Assembly (NCBI GenBank): GCA_031264475.1
Contig: JAISEA010000094.1
Coordinates: 1 to 20,971 of the forward strand
From: Treponema sp.
Lineage (GTDB): Bacteria > Spirochaetota > Spirochaetia > Treponematales > Breznakiellaceae
Direction of reading: 5' to 3'
Length of the DNA: 20,971 bases
Part shown: one piece after another, positions 7,209-14,019 of the stretch
Layout of the letters: each line of letters opens with the position of its first letter
Numbering within the stretch: the stretch's first letter is position 1
Made by a program: the position numbers and the translations under genes
Notes under the pieces: generated by a model
Seen by the model: the letters and a program-made list of their open reading frames with translations, nothing else
Database searches by the model: none
Told to the model about the DNA's origin: nothing

Positions 7209-7219
7209 GGGGGGGGGGG
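7209..7219. repeat. Homopolymer (G)11 tract upstream of array 1
   Basis: Eleven consecutive G on the plus strand, between two AT-rich segments. On the minus strand it reads GAGAGTG-C11-GC and then TTTATTATATAAT, closely resembling the plus-strand surroundings of the C12 tract before gtrB (CAGAGTGT-C12-GC, then TTTATTATTATTAT). Confidence 0.95.
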
Positions 7220-7235
7220 CACTCTCTCTTGCGAA

Positions 7236-7261
7236 AATATAATAACTAACGTTATTATATT
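7236..7261. repeat. AT-rich perfect inverted repeat, 11-bp arms
   Basis: AATATAATAAC (7236-7246), loop TAAC, GTTATTATATT (7251-7261). Outer CTCTCT (from about 7222) and AGAGAG (7263-7268) add a second, interrupted pairing around it. It abuts the G11 tract, so it could be an operator or an extrusion site; a terminator is unlikely given the low GC. Confidence 0.8.
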
Positions 7262-7460
7262 CAGAGAGTTGTCGGCTGATAAGCCTTTGTTGTTTATCGG
7301 AATATTTATGACTCGATAACATTATTAAACCTTACAATGAGTATAACTAATTCTAAAATATTTATCAAGAGGAAACGAGCAATTATTTTCTTTTTTCGGG
7401 GCAACAGGCGCGATAACTCCTCGCATACGGCGCATACCACGCCACGCCCGCCCTCATACT

Positions 7461-7517
7461 AGTGAATAGGTAGTAGGTAGCAGGTAGCAGTGAACAGTTA
7501 GTAATGAGCAAAGAGGA
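7461..7517 (+). repeat. Degenerate 7-bp tandem repeats
   Basis: GGTAGTA, GGTAGCA, GGTAGCA, GTGAACA, GTTAGTA, ATGAGCA, AAGAGG: a period of seven with drift. Related tracts occur at 16221-16246, 16286-16321 and 16441-16467. Confidence 0.65.
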
Positions 7518-7529
7518 AAGGCGAGACGT

Positions 7530-7595
7530 GCGGCGGTGTCAGACAACGTGGAGGTTCCGCTTGCAAAGCAAGCGCACCCTTCGGGTGTTTTAAAG
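7530..7595. repeat. Partial copy of the interspersed repeat with two hairpins
   Basis: GGTGTCAGACA, then CGCTTGC-AAA-GCAAGCG (7558-7574), then CACCCTTCGGGTG (7575-7587) followed by TTTTAAAG. The second hairpin plus TTTT resembles a weak plus-strand terminator, but no plus-strand gene precedes it. Confidence 0.6.
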
Positions 7596-7655
7596 CGTCT
7601 TGCTCCACCGTGCGTGTGGATTACCCAACGACGCGGAGGTTCTGCTTGTTTACAA

Positions 7656-7842
7656 GCGTAGCCGTCCTGTCGGGGTCAGCGGTACTACCTTTCAGACAAC
7701 ACCCATTGTGAAGTTGTCTAACAGGCTGTGCCTGCACCCGAAGGGTGCAAGCGTAACCGTCATGGCGGGGACAGCGGCGCTACCTTTCAGACAACACCCA
7801 TTGTGAAGTTGTCTAACAGGCTATGCCTGCACCCGAAGGGTG
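7656..7842 (+). repeat. Two direct tandem units (95-bp period) of the interspersed repeat
   Basis: Units start at 7656 and 7751, each with CCGTC, CGGGG(T/A)CAGCGG, CTACCTTTCAGACAACACCC, ATTGTGAAGTTGTCTAACAG, GCT(G/A)TGCCTG and CACCCGAAGGGTG. They differ at only about eight positions before the last two or three bases of the period. The second unit runs into the 3' end of the kinase gene and encodes its final residues and stop codon, so the element extends into a coding sequence. Confidence 0.88.
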
Positions 7843-8937
7843 TGTTTTGCGTATCGGCGAAAGTACCGGTATTAACGGCTCGGTGAGAGTGATGGCGCAT
7901 GGATAGTCTTCTTTAGTAAGGAGAACCGTCTCGCCGTCCATTTGCGCCAGAATCGGATAGGCGCCCTGAAACTCAACGCGAAAAGCGCTTGTCAGTATGG
8001 TTTGCGGTTTACCGACGTGCGTCCCTTCTCTAACCTGTTTCTTGAGCGCTATCTTGCGGAGTAAAGACGTCTGCCGTATCGCGCATACGTTACGCTCGTC
8101 AGGAAGTATCCGATTGTGGGAGCCATACGTGCGATACCCACTCGCGCCTACAGCCAAAAGAAGCAGAGGTTCTTGAAATTCCCCTGTCTGTTTCATGGTT
8201 TCGTCAAACGTTTTAACAGACATAGCCCCAACATGGTAAATCTTATCGTAAAACAGCGCCGCGACATCAACCCATAACTTGTAGAAATCGCCGGGTAGTT
8301 TGCCCTTCATCTTATTGGTATTGTGCGTAACAAAAGCGTCAAGCCCCACAGAAAGTATATTGAAAGCCAGAAAGCCGCCTTTGTCCGCAGTGGAGGTTGA
8401 CAGTCGCAACCCGCGGGCAAACTCCACGCGCGTGGAATTGAGGAGCAGGTCAAGAGCCCCGCCGAGTTCCCACGCATCAGCCCCATCGTTGCCCGTTCCC
8501 ATAGGCAGACGGAGAATAGCGTATCGATCCTTCAGACTCTTGTCTTTCTCTGTTGATAAGAGCAGGGCGCTCAATACTTCGAGGCTCGTGCCGTCTCCAC
8601 CCGCCGTTATGATAAGGTGAAAAGCATCATCATCGCCCATGCCGTCGATCAGTTTCTTGGTGAATTCACCAGCGTCTTTGGGCTTCGCTGTTAGAAACAA
8701 CCCATCATACGGGGAATTTTGCCGAATAGGGGTATACGGCGCTCTTTCAGCAGGTGGTTTTTTGAGGTCCACTTGGTAAAGATCAGCCTCATGTCTTTTC
8801 CACCGCGACGGCATGGTAAACCCTCCGGCGCTTGGGTTTGCGATGATAGTCCACCGCACGGGTCTATCTGACGCAATCGCGCAATGGGAACAGACCTCCA
8901 CCATGCGGGAGTAAAACGTTTCAATGTCCGCTTTCAT
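7813..8937 (-). CDS. Diacylglycerol kinase catalytic-domain protein (lipid kinase family)
   Basis: A 374-residue cytosolic protein of the DAGK/sphingosine-kinase-like superfamily, which phosphorylates lipid alcohols with ATP; the true substrate is unknown. Motifs: NPSAGG (34-39), nucleotide-binding GGDGTSLE (113-120), PMGTGND (145-151), then an NILSVGLDAFVTHNTNKMKG segment and a C-terminal beta region with QMDGE. I place the start at ATG 8937, which overlaps the rnfC stop as ATGA; the frame is open to 9021 but those codons lie inside rnfC and do not look like this family. No strong Shine-Dalgarno is visible, which fits translational coupling to rnfC. The last ten residues, THPSGAGIAC, and the TAG stop are encoded by the interspersed repeat, so the original C-terminus was probably replaced. 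Confidence 0.9.
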   Translation of the reverse strand: MKADIETFYSRMVEVCSHCAIASDRPVRWTIIANPSAGGFTMPSRWKRHEADLYQVDLKKPPAERAPYTPIRQNSPYDGLFLTAKPKDAGEFTKKLIDGMGDDDAFHLIITAGGDGTSLEVLSALLLSTEKDKSLKDRYAILRLPMGTGNDGADAWELGGALDLLLNSTRVEFARGLRLSTSTADKGGFLAFNILSVGLDAFVTHNTNKMKGKLPGDFYKLWVDVAALFYDKIYHVGAMSVKTFDETMKQTGEFQEPLLLLAVGASGYRTYGSHNRILPDERNVCAIRQTSLLRKIALKKQVREGTHVGKPQTILTSAFRVEFQGAYPILAQMDGETVLLTKEDYPCAITLTEPLIPVLSPIRKTHPSGAGIAC

Positions 8938-10286
8938 CTTTGCCGCAGACGCTGTTTGCCCACGCGGAAACGCTGGACAAGCTTTATATGCGCAGGACAC
9001 ATATAAGCGCAACTTCCACATTCCATACAGTCCATAAGCCCAGCCTTCACCGCCTCGTCAAGGTCATCGCTCTCAAGGGCGATGTTCATAAGCGCGGGCG
9101 CGAGCCGACACGGGCAGTTACAGATACAGCGGCTACAGTGGATGCAAGGACCTTCCGCGTCTGATACGGTTTCCGCGGCTGTCATCAGTATAACGCCAGA
9201 TGTGTTTTTCTGAATAGGAATGTCTAGCGTCGCCGTGGATACGCCCATCATGGGTCCTCCGAAGATTATTTTCTTTAATGAATAATAGTCGATCTTAATG
9301 AACGTTTCAGGCAAATCCGTAAGAATGGTTCCAATAGGTACACGGATGTTTTTAGGGGTATGGCACGCGCCGCCGCTAACCGTCAAATCACGGTCAATGA
9401 GAGGCTTGCCCACGTAAAAGGCTTCGGCAATCGCCGCGAGAGAGCCGACGTTCTGGACAATACAACCCGCGTCCATTGGCAGTCCACCAGACGGCACCTC
9501 TCTGCCGGTAAGCGCCGTGATAAGCATCTTTTCGCCGCCTTGTGGATAGCGGGTTCTGCACAACCCCACGGTAACCGCATCTCCAAGCCCAGCAAGGTGG
9601 ATTTCCCGTTCCATAATAGGGATGAGGCTCTTTTTGTTGTCTTCCATGCCGATGATCGCCCGTTTGACGCCTGTTATACGCATACTGATTGCGAGTCCTT
9701 GCACAATCAGGTGAGGCTTCTCCGTCATCACCGCCTCGTCTATGGTGAGATAAGGCTCACATTCAGCGCCGTTAGCTATGATAGTGTCAATCTTGCCGAG
9801 TTTGTCCGGCGGCGGGGATAGTTTGACGTATGAAGGAAAGCCCGCGCCGCCCATACCAGCAATGCCCGCCTCGCGGACACGAGCGAGACAGTCTTCTTTA
9901 GACGCGGTTTGCGGGTCCAGAGGAGGCATAAACTGCGTGTCAGAGTCCGCCTTTTCCGAATCGGATTCGATGAACACACACAGTCCAAGCGCGTTGTTCG
10001 ATTGAAGATGCATTTCAATCTTTTTGACAACGCCCGCAACAGAAGCGTGAACAGGCACGGTCATTGACCCGGGTTTAACGGCGTCCGCGATTTTCTGTCC
10101 GCGTTTCACATAGTCCCCAACCTTGACGAGCGCTTGATTCGGCGCACCGAAGTGCTGGTTTACAGGAATAACGACTTGCTTCGGCACAGGCGCCGTCTCA
10201 ATGGCTTTGCCTTCGGTCGCGGTCTTGTGCGTGGATAAACGCAAACCTCGCTTAAATGTCTTTATCTTTCTTTCCGCTGATTCCAT
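8934..10286 (-). CDS. rnfC: Electron transport complex subunit RnfC-like protein
   Basis: RnfC is the peripheral NADH-interacting, iron-sulfur subunit of the Rnf complex, which couples ferredoxin:NAD+ electron transfer to ion pumping. The 450-residue protein shows an N-terminal barrel-sandwich region (about 35-110, with VKVGDYVKRGQKI), GMGGAGFPS (144-152) and NGAECEPY (172-179) typical of RnfC/NuoF-like flavin/NADH folds, and two C-terminal 4Fe-4S motifs: C381, C384, C387, C391 and C420, C423, C426, C430, each followed by P. ATG at 10286 has AAGGAG 8-9 nt upstream. rnfDGEAB, usually next to rnfC, are not in the window; the next gene is a lipid kinase coupled by ATGA. So the rest of the complex is encoded elsewhere or this is a stand-alone RnfC-like protein. 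Confidence 0.92.
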   Translation of the reverse strand: MESAERKIKTFKRGLRLSTHKTATEGKAIETAPVPKQVVIPVNQHFGAPNQALVKVGDYVKRGQKIADAVKPGSMTVPVHASVAGVVKKIEMHLQSNNALGLCVFIESDSEKADSDTQFMPPLDPQTASKEDCLARVREAGIAGMGGAGFPSYVKLSPPPDKLGKIDTIIANGAECEPYLTIDEAVMTEKPHLIVQGLAISMRITGVKRAIIGMEDNKKSLIPIMEREIHLAGLGDAVTVGLCRTRYPQGGEKMLITALTGREVPSGGLPMDAGCIVQNVGSLAAIAEAFYVGKPLIDRDLTVSGGACHTPKNIRVPIGTILTDLPETFIKIDYYSLKKIIFGGPMMGVSTATLDIPIQKNTSGVILMTAAETVSDAEGPCIHCSRCICNCPCRLAPALMNIALESDDLDEAVKAGLMDCMECGSCAYMCPAHIKLVQRFRVGKQRLRQR

Positions 10287-10345
10287 GCTGGCTTCTCCTT
10301 ATATTGACAACTCCGGCTCCTAAAGGCGGGGATTCTTGGTTCAAC

Positions 10346-10368
10346 GTCCATCTCGCAATTACATGGAC
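10346..10368 (-). promoter_or_regulatory. Hairpin in the long rnfC leader
   Basis: Arms GTCCAT and ATGGAC (10363-10368 and 10346-10351) flank an 11-nt loop, within a leader of about 127 nt between the predicted transcription start and the rnfC ATG. A GC-rich CCGCCTTTAGGAGCCGG stretch follows. It does not match any riboswitch I recognise. Confidence 0.35.
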
Positions 10369-10420
10369 TCCTAAGAGCGCGACATCTGCCGCAATTTCCA
10401 TATGTCATATATATAGAAAT

Positions 10421-10449
10421 AATATACCATGAATTACTTTAAGAAGCAA
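10421..10449 (-). promoter_or_regulatory. Predicted promoter of rnfC-kinase operon
   Basis: On the minus strand: -35 TTGCTT (10449-10444), 17-bp spacer, -10 TATATT (10426-10421) preceded by TGG, an extended -10. It is divergent from the yebC promoter about 60 bp away. Confidence 0.5.
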
Positions 10450-10510
10450 GCCGCTATTATAAATCCTTATTTGTGATTAGTAGTTTTATTTTCAGGGCGA
10501 GTTTAGAGGC

Positions 10511-10539
10511 TTGACTAAACATTTTTTTTTTATTATCAT
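10511..10539 (+). promoter_or_regulatory. Predicted promoter of yebC operon with a T10 spacer
   Basis: -35 TTGACT (10511-10516) and -10 TATCAT (10534-10539), both 5 of 6 to consensus, with a 17-bp spacer containing ten consecutive T (10522-10531). Transcription would start near 10546, about 25 nt before the yebC ATG. Confidence 0.6.
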
Positions 10540-10570
10540 AGGAAAATATGATTTAGAATAAGGAGTGAAT

Positions 10571-11308
10571 ATGTCAGGACATAGTAAATGGGCAAAAATT
10601 AAACGCGCAAAAGGGGCGGCGGACGCTCAGCGTGGTCAAACATTCACAAAACTCATCAAGGAAATAACCATTGCGGCGCGTATAGGTGGTGGAGACCCGG
10701 AAGCTAATCCACGTCTCCGTACTGCCGTCATCAAAGCTCGCGGGGCTAATATGCCCAAGGGTAATATTGATAACGCCATCAAAAAAGGAACAGGCGAGCT
10801 TGAAGGAGTCAGTTACGAAGAGCTAACCTACGAAGCTCGTTTGGGTGAGGCGGCGTTACTTATCGAAGTGCTTACGGATAATCGAAACCGTGCGGCTGCG
10901 GATGTCCGCAACATCCTCACACGCGCGGGGGCGGAACTCGCCAAAGCAGGTTCGGTCGCTCGTCTCTTGACGCGCAAGGGCGTTGTTACTCTTGACGGAG
11001 AAAAGTACACGGAAGACCAAGTTATGGAAGCCGCTCTTGACGGTGGCGCCGAAGATGTGAGTCTTTCAGATGGCGTAATTGAGGTTACCAGTGCGTCGGA
11101 AGATTTTGAGAATGTCGTGAAAGCCTTGGAGGCAAAGTCTTTTGAGACCATAAGCGCGGAAATTAGCATGATTCCTGAAGCGCCGGTTATTCTGGACAAT
11201 AATGATACAGGTAAAGTTCTGCGGCTCATTGAAAAACTCGAAGAAAACGATGATGTGCAGAATGTGTACTCAAACATTGAAATTCCCGAAGGGTTCGGCG
11301 AAGAGTAG
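10571..11308 (+). CDS. yebC: YebC/PmpR family transcription or translation factor
   Basis: YebC/PmpR proteins are conserved cytosolic factors reported as transcriptional regulators and, more recently, as helpers of translation through difficult sequences. I chose ATG 10571 because AAGGAG (10560-10565) lies 5 nt upstream and the protein then begins with the invariant MSGHSKWAKIKRAKGAADA; the in-frame GTG at 10565 lies within the Shine-Dalgarno. It has 245 residues, normal length. Further conserved parts are GGGDPEANPRLRTAVIKAR, NMPKGNIDNAIKKGTG and the late VYSNIEIPE. The stop codon overlaps the next start by one base, so it heads a yebC-nuclease-bactofilin operon. Confidence 0.97.
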   Translation: MSGHSKWAKIKRAKGAADAQRGQTFTKLIKEITIAARIGGGDPEANPRLRTAVIKARGANMPKGNIDNAIKKGTGELEGVSYEELTYEARLGEAALLIEVLTDNRNRAAADVRNILTRAGAELAKAGSVARLLTRKGVVTLDGEKYTEDQVMEAALDGGAEDVSLSDGVIEVTSASEDFENVVKALEAKSFETISAEISMIPEAPVILDNNDTGKVLRLIEKLEENDDVQNVYSNIEIPEGFGEE

Positions 11309-11658
11309 TGAATTCGCCGTTTTTGAAACAGACAGAAAACGAAATCGTGAAGGCGAGTCTTGAATATTTGCAGGCGCGGAATATTCCCGCGATTCGCATG
11401 AATGTAGGGGCGGTTCGGTTTGCCGACAAGGATGGCGGTGGGCGGAATTTTGTTCGTTTTGGAACCCGCGGCATGAGCGATATTTTGGGCATATTGCCTG
11501 ACGGACGCGCTCTTGCCGTGGAGTGTAAGACGGTAAACGGTAAGTTATCCGATTTTCAGAACGAATTCCTCAACGCCATAAGGCGCAATAACGGTATCGC
11601 CATAGTTGCTCGGTCTGTCGATGATGTGGAATTAGGATTGAAGGAGGCAGGTTTTTGA
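11308..11658 (+). CDS. VRR-NUC domain nuclease-like protein
   Basis: A 116-residue stand-alone VRR-NUC protein of the PD-(D/E)xK nuclease superfamily, whose members include phage proteins and the nuclease domain of FAN1. Catalytic residues by motif: D58 in GMSDILG, E72-x-K74 in VECKT, and Q84 in SDFQNEF. The GTG start overlaps the yebC TAG (taGTG) and there is no independent Shine-Dalgarno, so translation is probably coupled. A single small nuclease domain between yebC and bactofilin is a housekeeping-style position and not a phage context here. DNA repair or junction processing is only a guess. Confidence 0.88.
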   Translation: MNSPFLKQTENEIVKASLEYLQARNIPAIRMNVGAVRFADKDGGGRNFVRFGTRGMSDILGILPDGRALAVECKTVNGKLSDFQNEFLNAIRRNNGIAIVARSVDDVELGLKEAGF

Positions 11659-12017
11659 ACGAACCACGTAATGAAATTTTAGAAGAAGATGATTTTGATA
11701 CTATTCTATCAGAAGATATAGATTTTTCTGGTTCTTTGAGTTTTGAGAAACCCTTTCTTATACGAGGACGAGTAACAGGTGAAATAAAAGCCTCAAGTCT
11801 CCTTGTCATAGACGAGGGCGCTGTGGTTGAAGCCGACATCGTCGCTCCGAAAGTGGTCATCTGCGGTTCGGTCAAGGGTAATATCAACGCATCCGATAAT
11901 GTGGAGATTTCTTTGACCGGCAGACTTGTAGGTAACATCGCCACATCTGAAATCCGCATGGAAGCCGGTTGTTTGTTCAATGGACGATGCGTGATGCCAG
12001 ACACGAAGCGTTCATGA
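11655..12017 (+). CDS. Bactofilin
   Basis: Bactofilins (DUF583) form nucleotide-independent beta-helical filaments that scaffold cell-shape and envelope machinery. The 120-residue protein has a short acidic N-terminal tail, then repeating beta-turns of about six residues (GSLSFEKPFLIRGRVTGEI through GNIATSEIRMEAGCLFNG) and a short basic C-terminus. I chose the TTG at 11655, which overlaps the preceding TGA as TTGA; AAGGAGG (11641-11647) sits 7 nt upstream and no in-frame ATG lies nearby. It is the third gene of the yebC operon. In spirochetes a bactofilin is known to affect helical shape and motility. Confidence 0.92.
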   Translation: MNEPRNEILEEDDFDTILSEDIDFSGSLSFEKPFLIRGRVTGEIKASSLLVIDEGAVVEADIVAPKVVICGSVKGNINASDNVEISLTGRLVGNIATSEIRMEAGCLFNGRCVMPDTKRS

Positions 12018-12090
12018 TTTTCCTTTAAAAGAGTCAATAAATGGACGCATATCAATTTGCCTTCATTACATTGGCAAGAAATTAAAAATT
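12018..12090 (+). other. Short gap between bactofilin and the TPR gene
   Basis: These 73 AT-rich bases hold a TTGCC-N11-GGCAA inverted repeat (about 12058-12078) that overlaps a possible -35 TTGCCT. No good -10 follows at 17 bp, so I do not call a promoter. The TPR gene may be read from the yebC operon. Confidence 0.4.
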
Positions 12091-12714
12091 TTGCGAAAAA
12101 AGCCTTTAATCGTTTTGCCATTATTAGTAATCTCTTCGTTGATTTTTTCTCAAACCAAGCCTGATGCGCTCATGGAATACCGTATGGGTAATTTTGAAAG
12201 AGCCGCTTCTATTTGTAGAGATGAAATCGCTACAAATCCGAATAATTTGGATGCGTACGTTGTCATCTCTTGGAGCCTCGTGAAGATGGGCGATTACCAA
12301 AATGCACTTGCCTATGCTCAAAACGGCATGAAATTGAGTCGTTATGACCCTCGTATCATAGAGATTCTGGGGGAGATCAGTTACTTTCAAGGGAAAAACG
12401 CTGAATCTCTACAGTATTTTCAAGAATACATCAACTTTACATCTGAAGGCGGGCGTGTTGATTCGGTTTACTATCTGATGGGCGAGATATTCATAAGGCA
12501 GGGGCGGTTCCGCCATGCGGATATTGCTATCTCGACTGCGGTTTACTGGCAACCGAGAAACGCGGATTGGTGGGGACGGCTTGGGTATGCGCGGGAGCGT
12601 TTTGGGGATATGATAAGCGCCGCGTCTGCTTACGAAAAGGCTCTCGCGCTTAACGCGGGGATGGCGGACGTGCGGCGTGGACTCGACCGTGTCCGAAAAG
12701 CCCTTCAGAGATGA
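12091..12714 (+). CDS. Secreted tetratricopeptide-repeat protein
   Basis: A 207-residue protein. The TTG at 12091 is chosen because it gives a classic signal peptide: basic RKK, a hydrophobic stretch to about residue 18, and a likely cleavage near FSQ-TK at 20-22. There is no lipobox cysteine, so it is probably periplasmic or exported. The Shine-Dalgarno is weak. TPR-like units follow: about 26-60 (ALMEYRMGNFERAASICRDE), 61-95 (DAYVVISWSLVKMGDYQNAL), 96-125, 130-165 and 166-200 (WWGRLGYARERFGDMISAAS). TPRs bind other proteins; the partner is unknown. Its stop overlaps the mtaB start by ATGA. Confidence 0.88.
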   Translation: MRKKPLIVLPLLVISSLIFSQTKPDALMEYRMGNFERAASICRDEIATNPNNLDAYVVISWSLVKMGDYQNALAYAQNGMKLSRYDPRIIEILGEISYFQGKNAESLQYFQEYINFTSEGGRVDSVYYLMGEIFIRQGRFRHADIAISTAVYWQPRNADWWGRLGYARERFGDMISAASAYEKALALNAGMADVRRGLDRVRKALQR

Positions 12715-14000
12715 CCGTCTCCATCCATACATTGGGCTGTAAGTTAAACCAAACTGAAAGTGAAACGCTTGCGGTTGTATTCCGTGAGCGTGGCTATGAA
12801 ATTATCCCAGAAGACCAAAAGCCGAATATTATTGTCGTCAACACCTGCACGGTTACCTCGATGGCGGAGCAGAAAGCTCGTGGGATCATCAGAAACGCCG
12901 CAAAAAACGCGGTTTGCGTTCTGGTCTGCGGTTGTTACGCCCGCCTTGATAGCGAAAAAATCGAGCGGCTGGGCGATAACGTCTTTGCCGTTGACTTCAA
13001 GAATTGGTCAATGGTATTCGCTGAAATTGAAAAACGTCTTCAGCGCCTTGTTCCCAACTTCCAACCTCCAACTCCCCACTCTCAACTTCCAACTCCCCTT
13101 TCCCTCCATTCACGAGCGTTTCTGAAGATACAGGATGGTTGTGATAAGTCCTGCGCTTATTGCCGCGTGCGCTTGGCGCGAGGTAGTAGTGTGAGTGTGA
13201 GCGCGAAAGAGGCGCTTGGACGCTTGCGTCTCTTTGAGGAGGCGGGCTATGCCGAAGCCGTCTTAACAGGCGTCAACCTCAACCTCTATCAAGATGGGGA
13301 GAGAGATTTGGCGGGTCTTCTGCGGTTTTTCATTCAGGAGACGGAGAGGATACGTCTACGGCTTTCCTCTCTTGAGCCTGAGGCTGTAACGTCGGAGCTG
13401 TTAGCAGTGTTGGCGCACGGTCGTATCCGTCCGCATTTTCACCTTTCCGTGCAGTCGGGGAGTGATTCGGTCTTGGGGCGTATGCGGCGTCCGTATACGG
13501 CTAGGCTTGTCGAGGAGAAAGCTATGCTGTTGCGGCGTGTCAAGGGCGATCCGTTTCTTGCCTGCGATGTCATAGCCGGCTTTCCGGGTGAGACTCAAGC
13601 CGACTTTGAGCGTACCTACGAGCTTTGTGTGAGTATTGGGTTCGCGTGGATACACGCCTTCCCGTTTTCGCCGCGCCCCGGAACCGAGGCGTTTGATCTA
13701 GCGGGTAGGGTAAACGACAGAGAGATTATCCGTAGGGTATCGCGTCTGACCGAGCTGTCGCGTACGGGTAGGCGTGTTTACGTCAATCGGTGTTTGGAAA
13801 GAGGCGAGGCGATCGAGGCTGTTGTGGAAAGCCACCGTGGTTCGTTGCCTGAGAATTGCGTCGCGGCTGTTTCGGAGAATTACCTTAAACTGCTGGTGCA
13901 TCTTCCCCGCGGCGAAACGTACGCGCGCGGTTCGCTTCTATCCATACGGCTCACCGCCCCATCAACCGCGCCTTTTGACGCCGAAGCGGTTGTCCTCTAG
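12711..14000 (+). CDS. mtaB: tRNA (N6-threonylcarbamoyladenosine(37)-C(2))-methylthiotransferase MtaB
   Basis: MtaB is a radical-SAM enzyme that adds a methylthio group to t6A37 of tRNA. The 429-residue protein has an N-terminal UPF0004 domain with cluster cysteines C10 (TLGCK), C46 (NTCTVT) and probably C75 (CGCYAR), a radical-SAM domain with C144, C148, C151 (DGCDKSCAYC), and a C-terminal TRAM-like part. The TLGCKLNQTES start is typical of MtaB, not MiaB. Translation starts at ATG 12711, overlapping the TPR stop. Between the first two domains (about 115-131) lies a proline-rich insert, NFQPPTPHSQLPTPLSL, encoded by 7-bp tandem repeats. Gain or loss of one 7-bp unit would shift the frame. 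Confidence 0.93.
   Translation: MTVSIHTLGCKLNQTESETLAVVFRERGYEIIPEDQKPNIIVVNTCTVTSMAEQKARGIIRNAAKNAVCVLVCGCYARLDSEKIERLGDNVFAVDFKNWSMVFAEIEKRLQRLVPNFQPPTPHSQLPTPLSLHSRAFLKIQDGCDKSCAYCRVRLARGSSVSVSAKEALGRLRLFEEAGYAEAVLTGVNLNLYQDGERDLAGLLRFFIQETERIRLRLSSLEPEAVTSELLAVLAHGRIRPHFHLSVQSGSDSVLGRMRRPYTARLVEEKAMLLRRVKGDPFLACDVIAGFPGETQADFERTYELCVSIGFAWIHAFPFSPRPGTEAFDLAGRVNDREIIRRVSRLTELSRTGRRVYVNRCLERGEAIEAVVESHRGSLPENCVAAVSENYLKLLVHLPRGETYARGSLLSIRLTAPSTAPFDAEAVVL
13055..13103 (+). repeat. 7-bp tandem repeats inside mtaB
   Basis: Consecutive heptamers CAACTTC, CAACCTC, CAACTCC, CCACTCT, CAACTTC, CAACTCC, CCTTTCC. Six clear units (13055-13096) plus one degenerate. They fall in the linker between the UPF0004 and radical-SAM domains. 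Confidence 0.85.
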
Positions 14001-14019
14001 TTCAACAACCGCAGGAGAC

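Larger units (their letters stand above)
7063..7655. other. Non-coding stretch upstream of array 1
   Basis: I see no credible gene in 7063-7655. It contains a G11 tract (7209-7219), an AT-rich perfect inverted repeat (7236-7261), a tract of degenerate 7-bp repeats (about 7461-7517), and a partial copy of the interspersed repeat (about 7530-7595). Stretches 7081-7200 and 7265-7440 remain unexplained: a TATAAT occurs on the minus strand near 7190 but has no suitable -35 box. Confidence 0.6.

Noticed and set aside
7600..7806. 68-codon plus-strand frame
   Set aside because: It is made of two tandem repeat units and has no ribosome-binding site.
10287..10420. Known riboswitch in the rnfC leader
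   Set aside because: The leader has a simple hairpin but no motif matching a riboswitch class I recognise.
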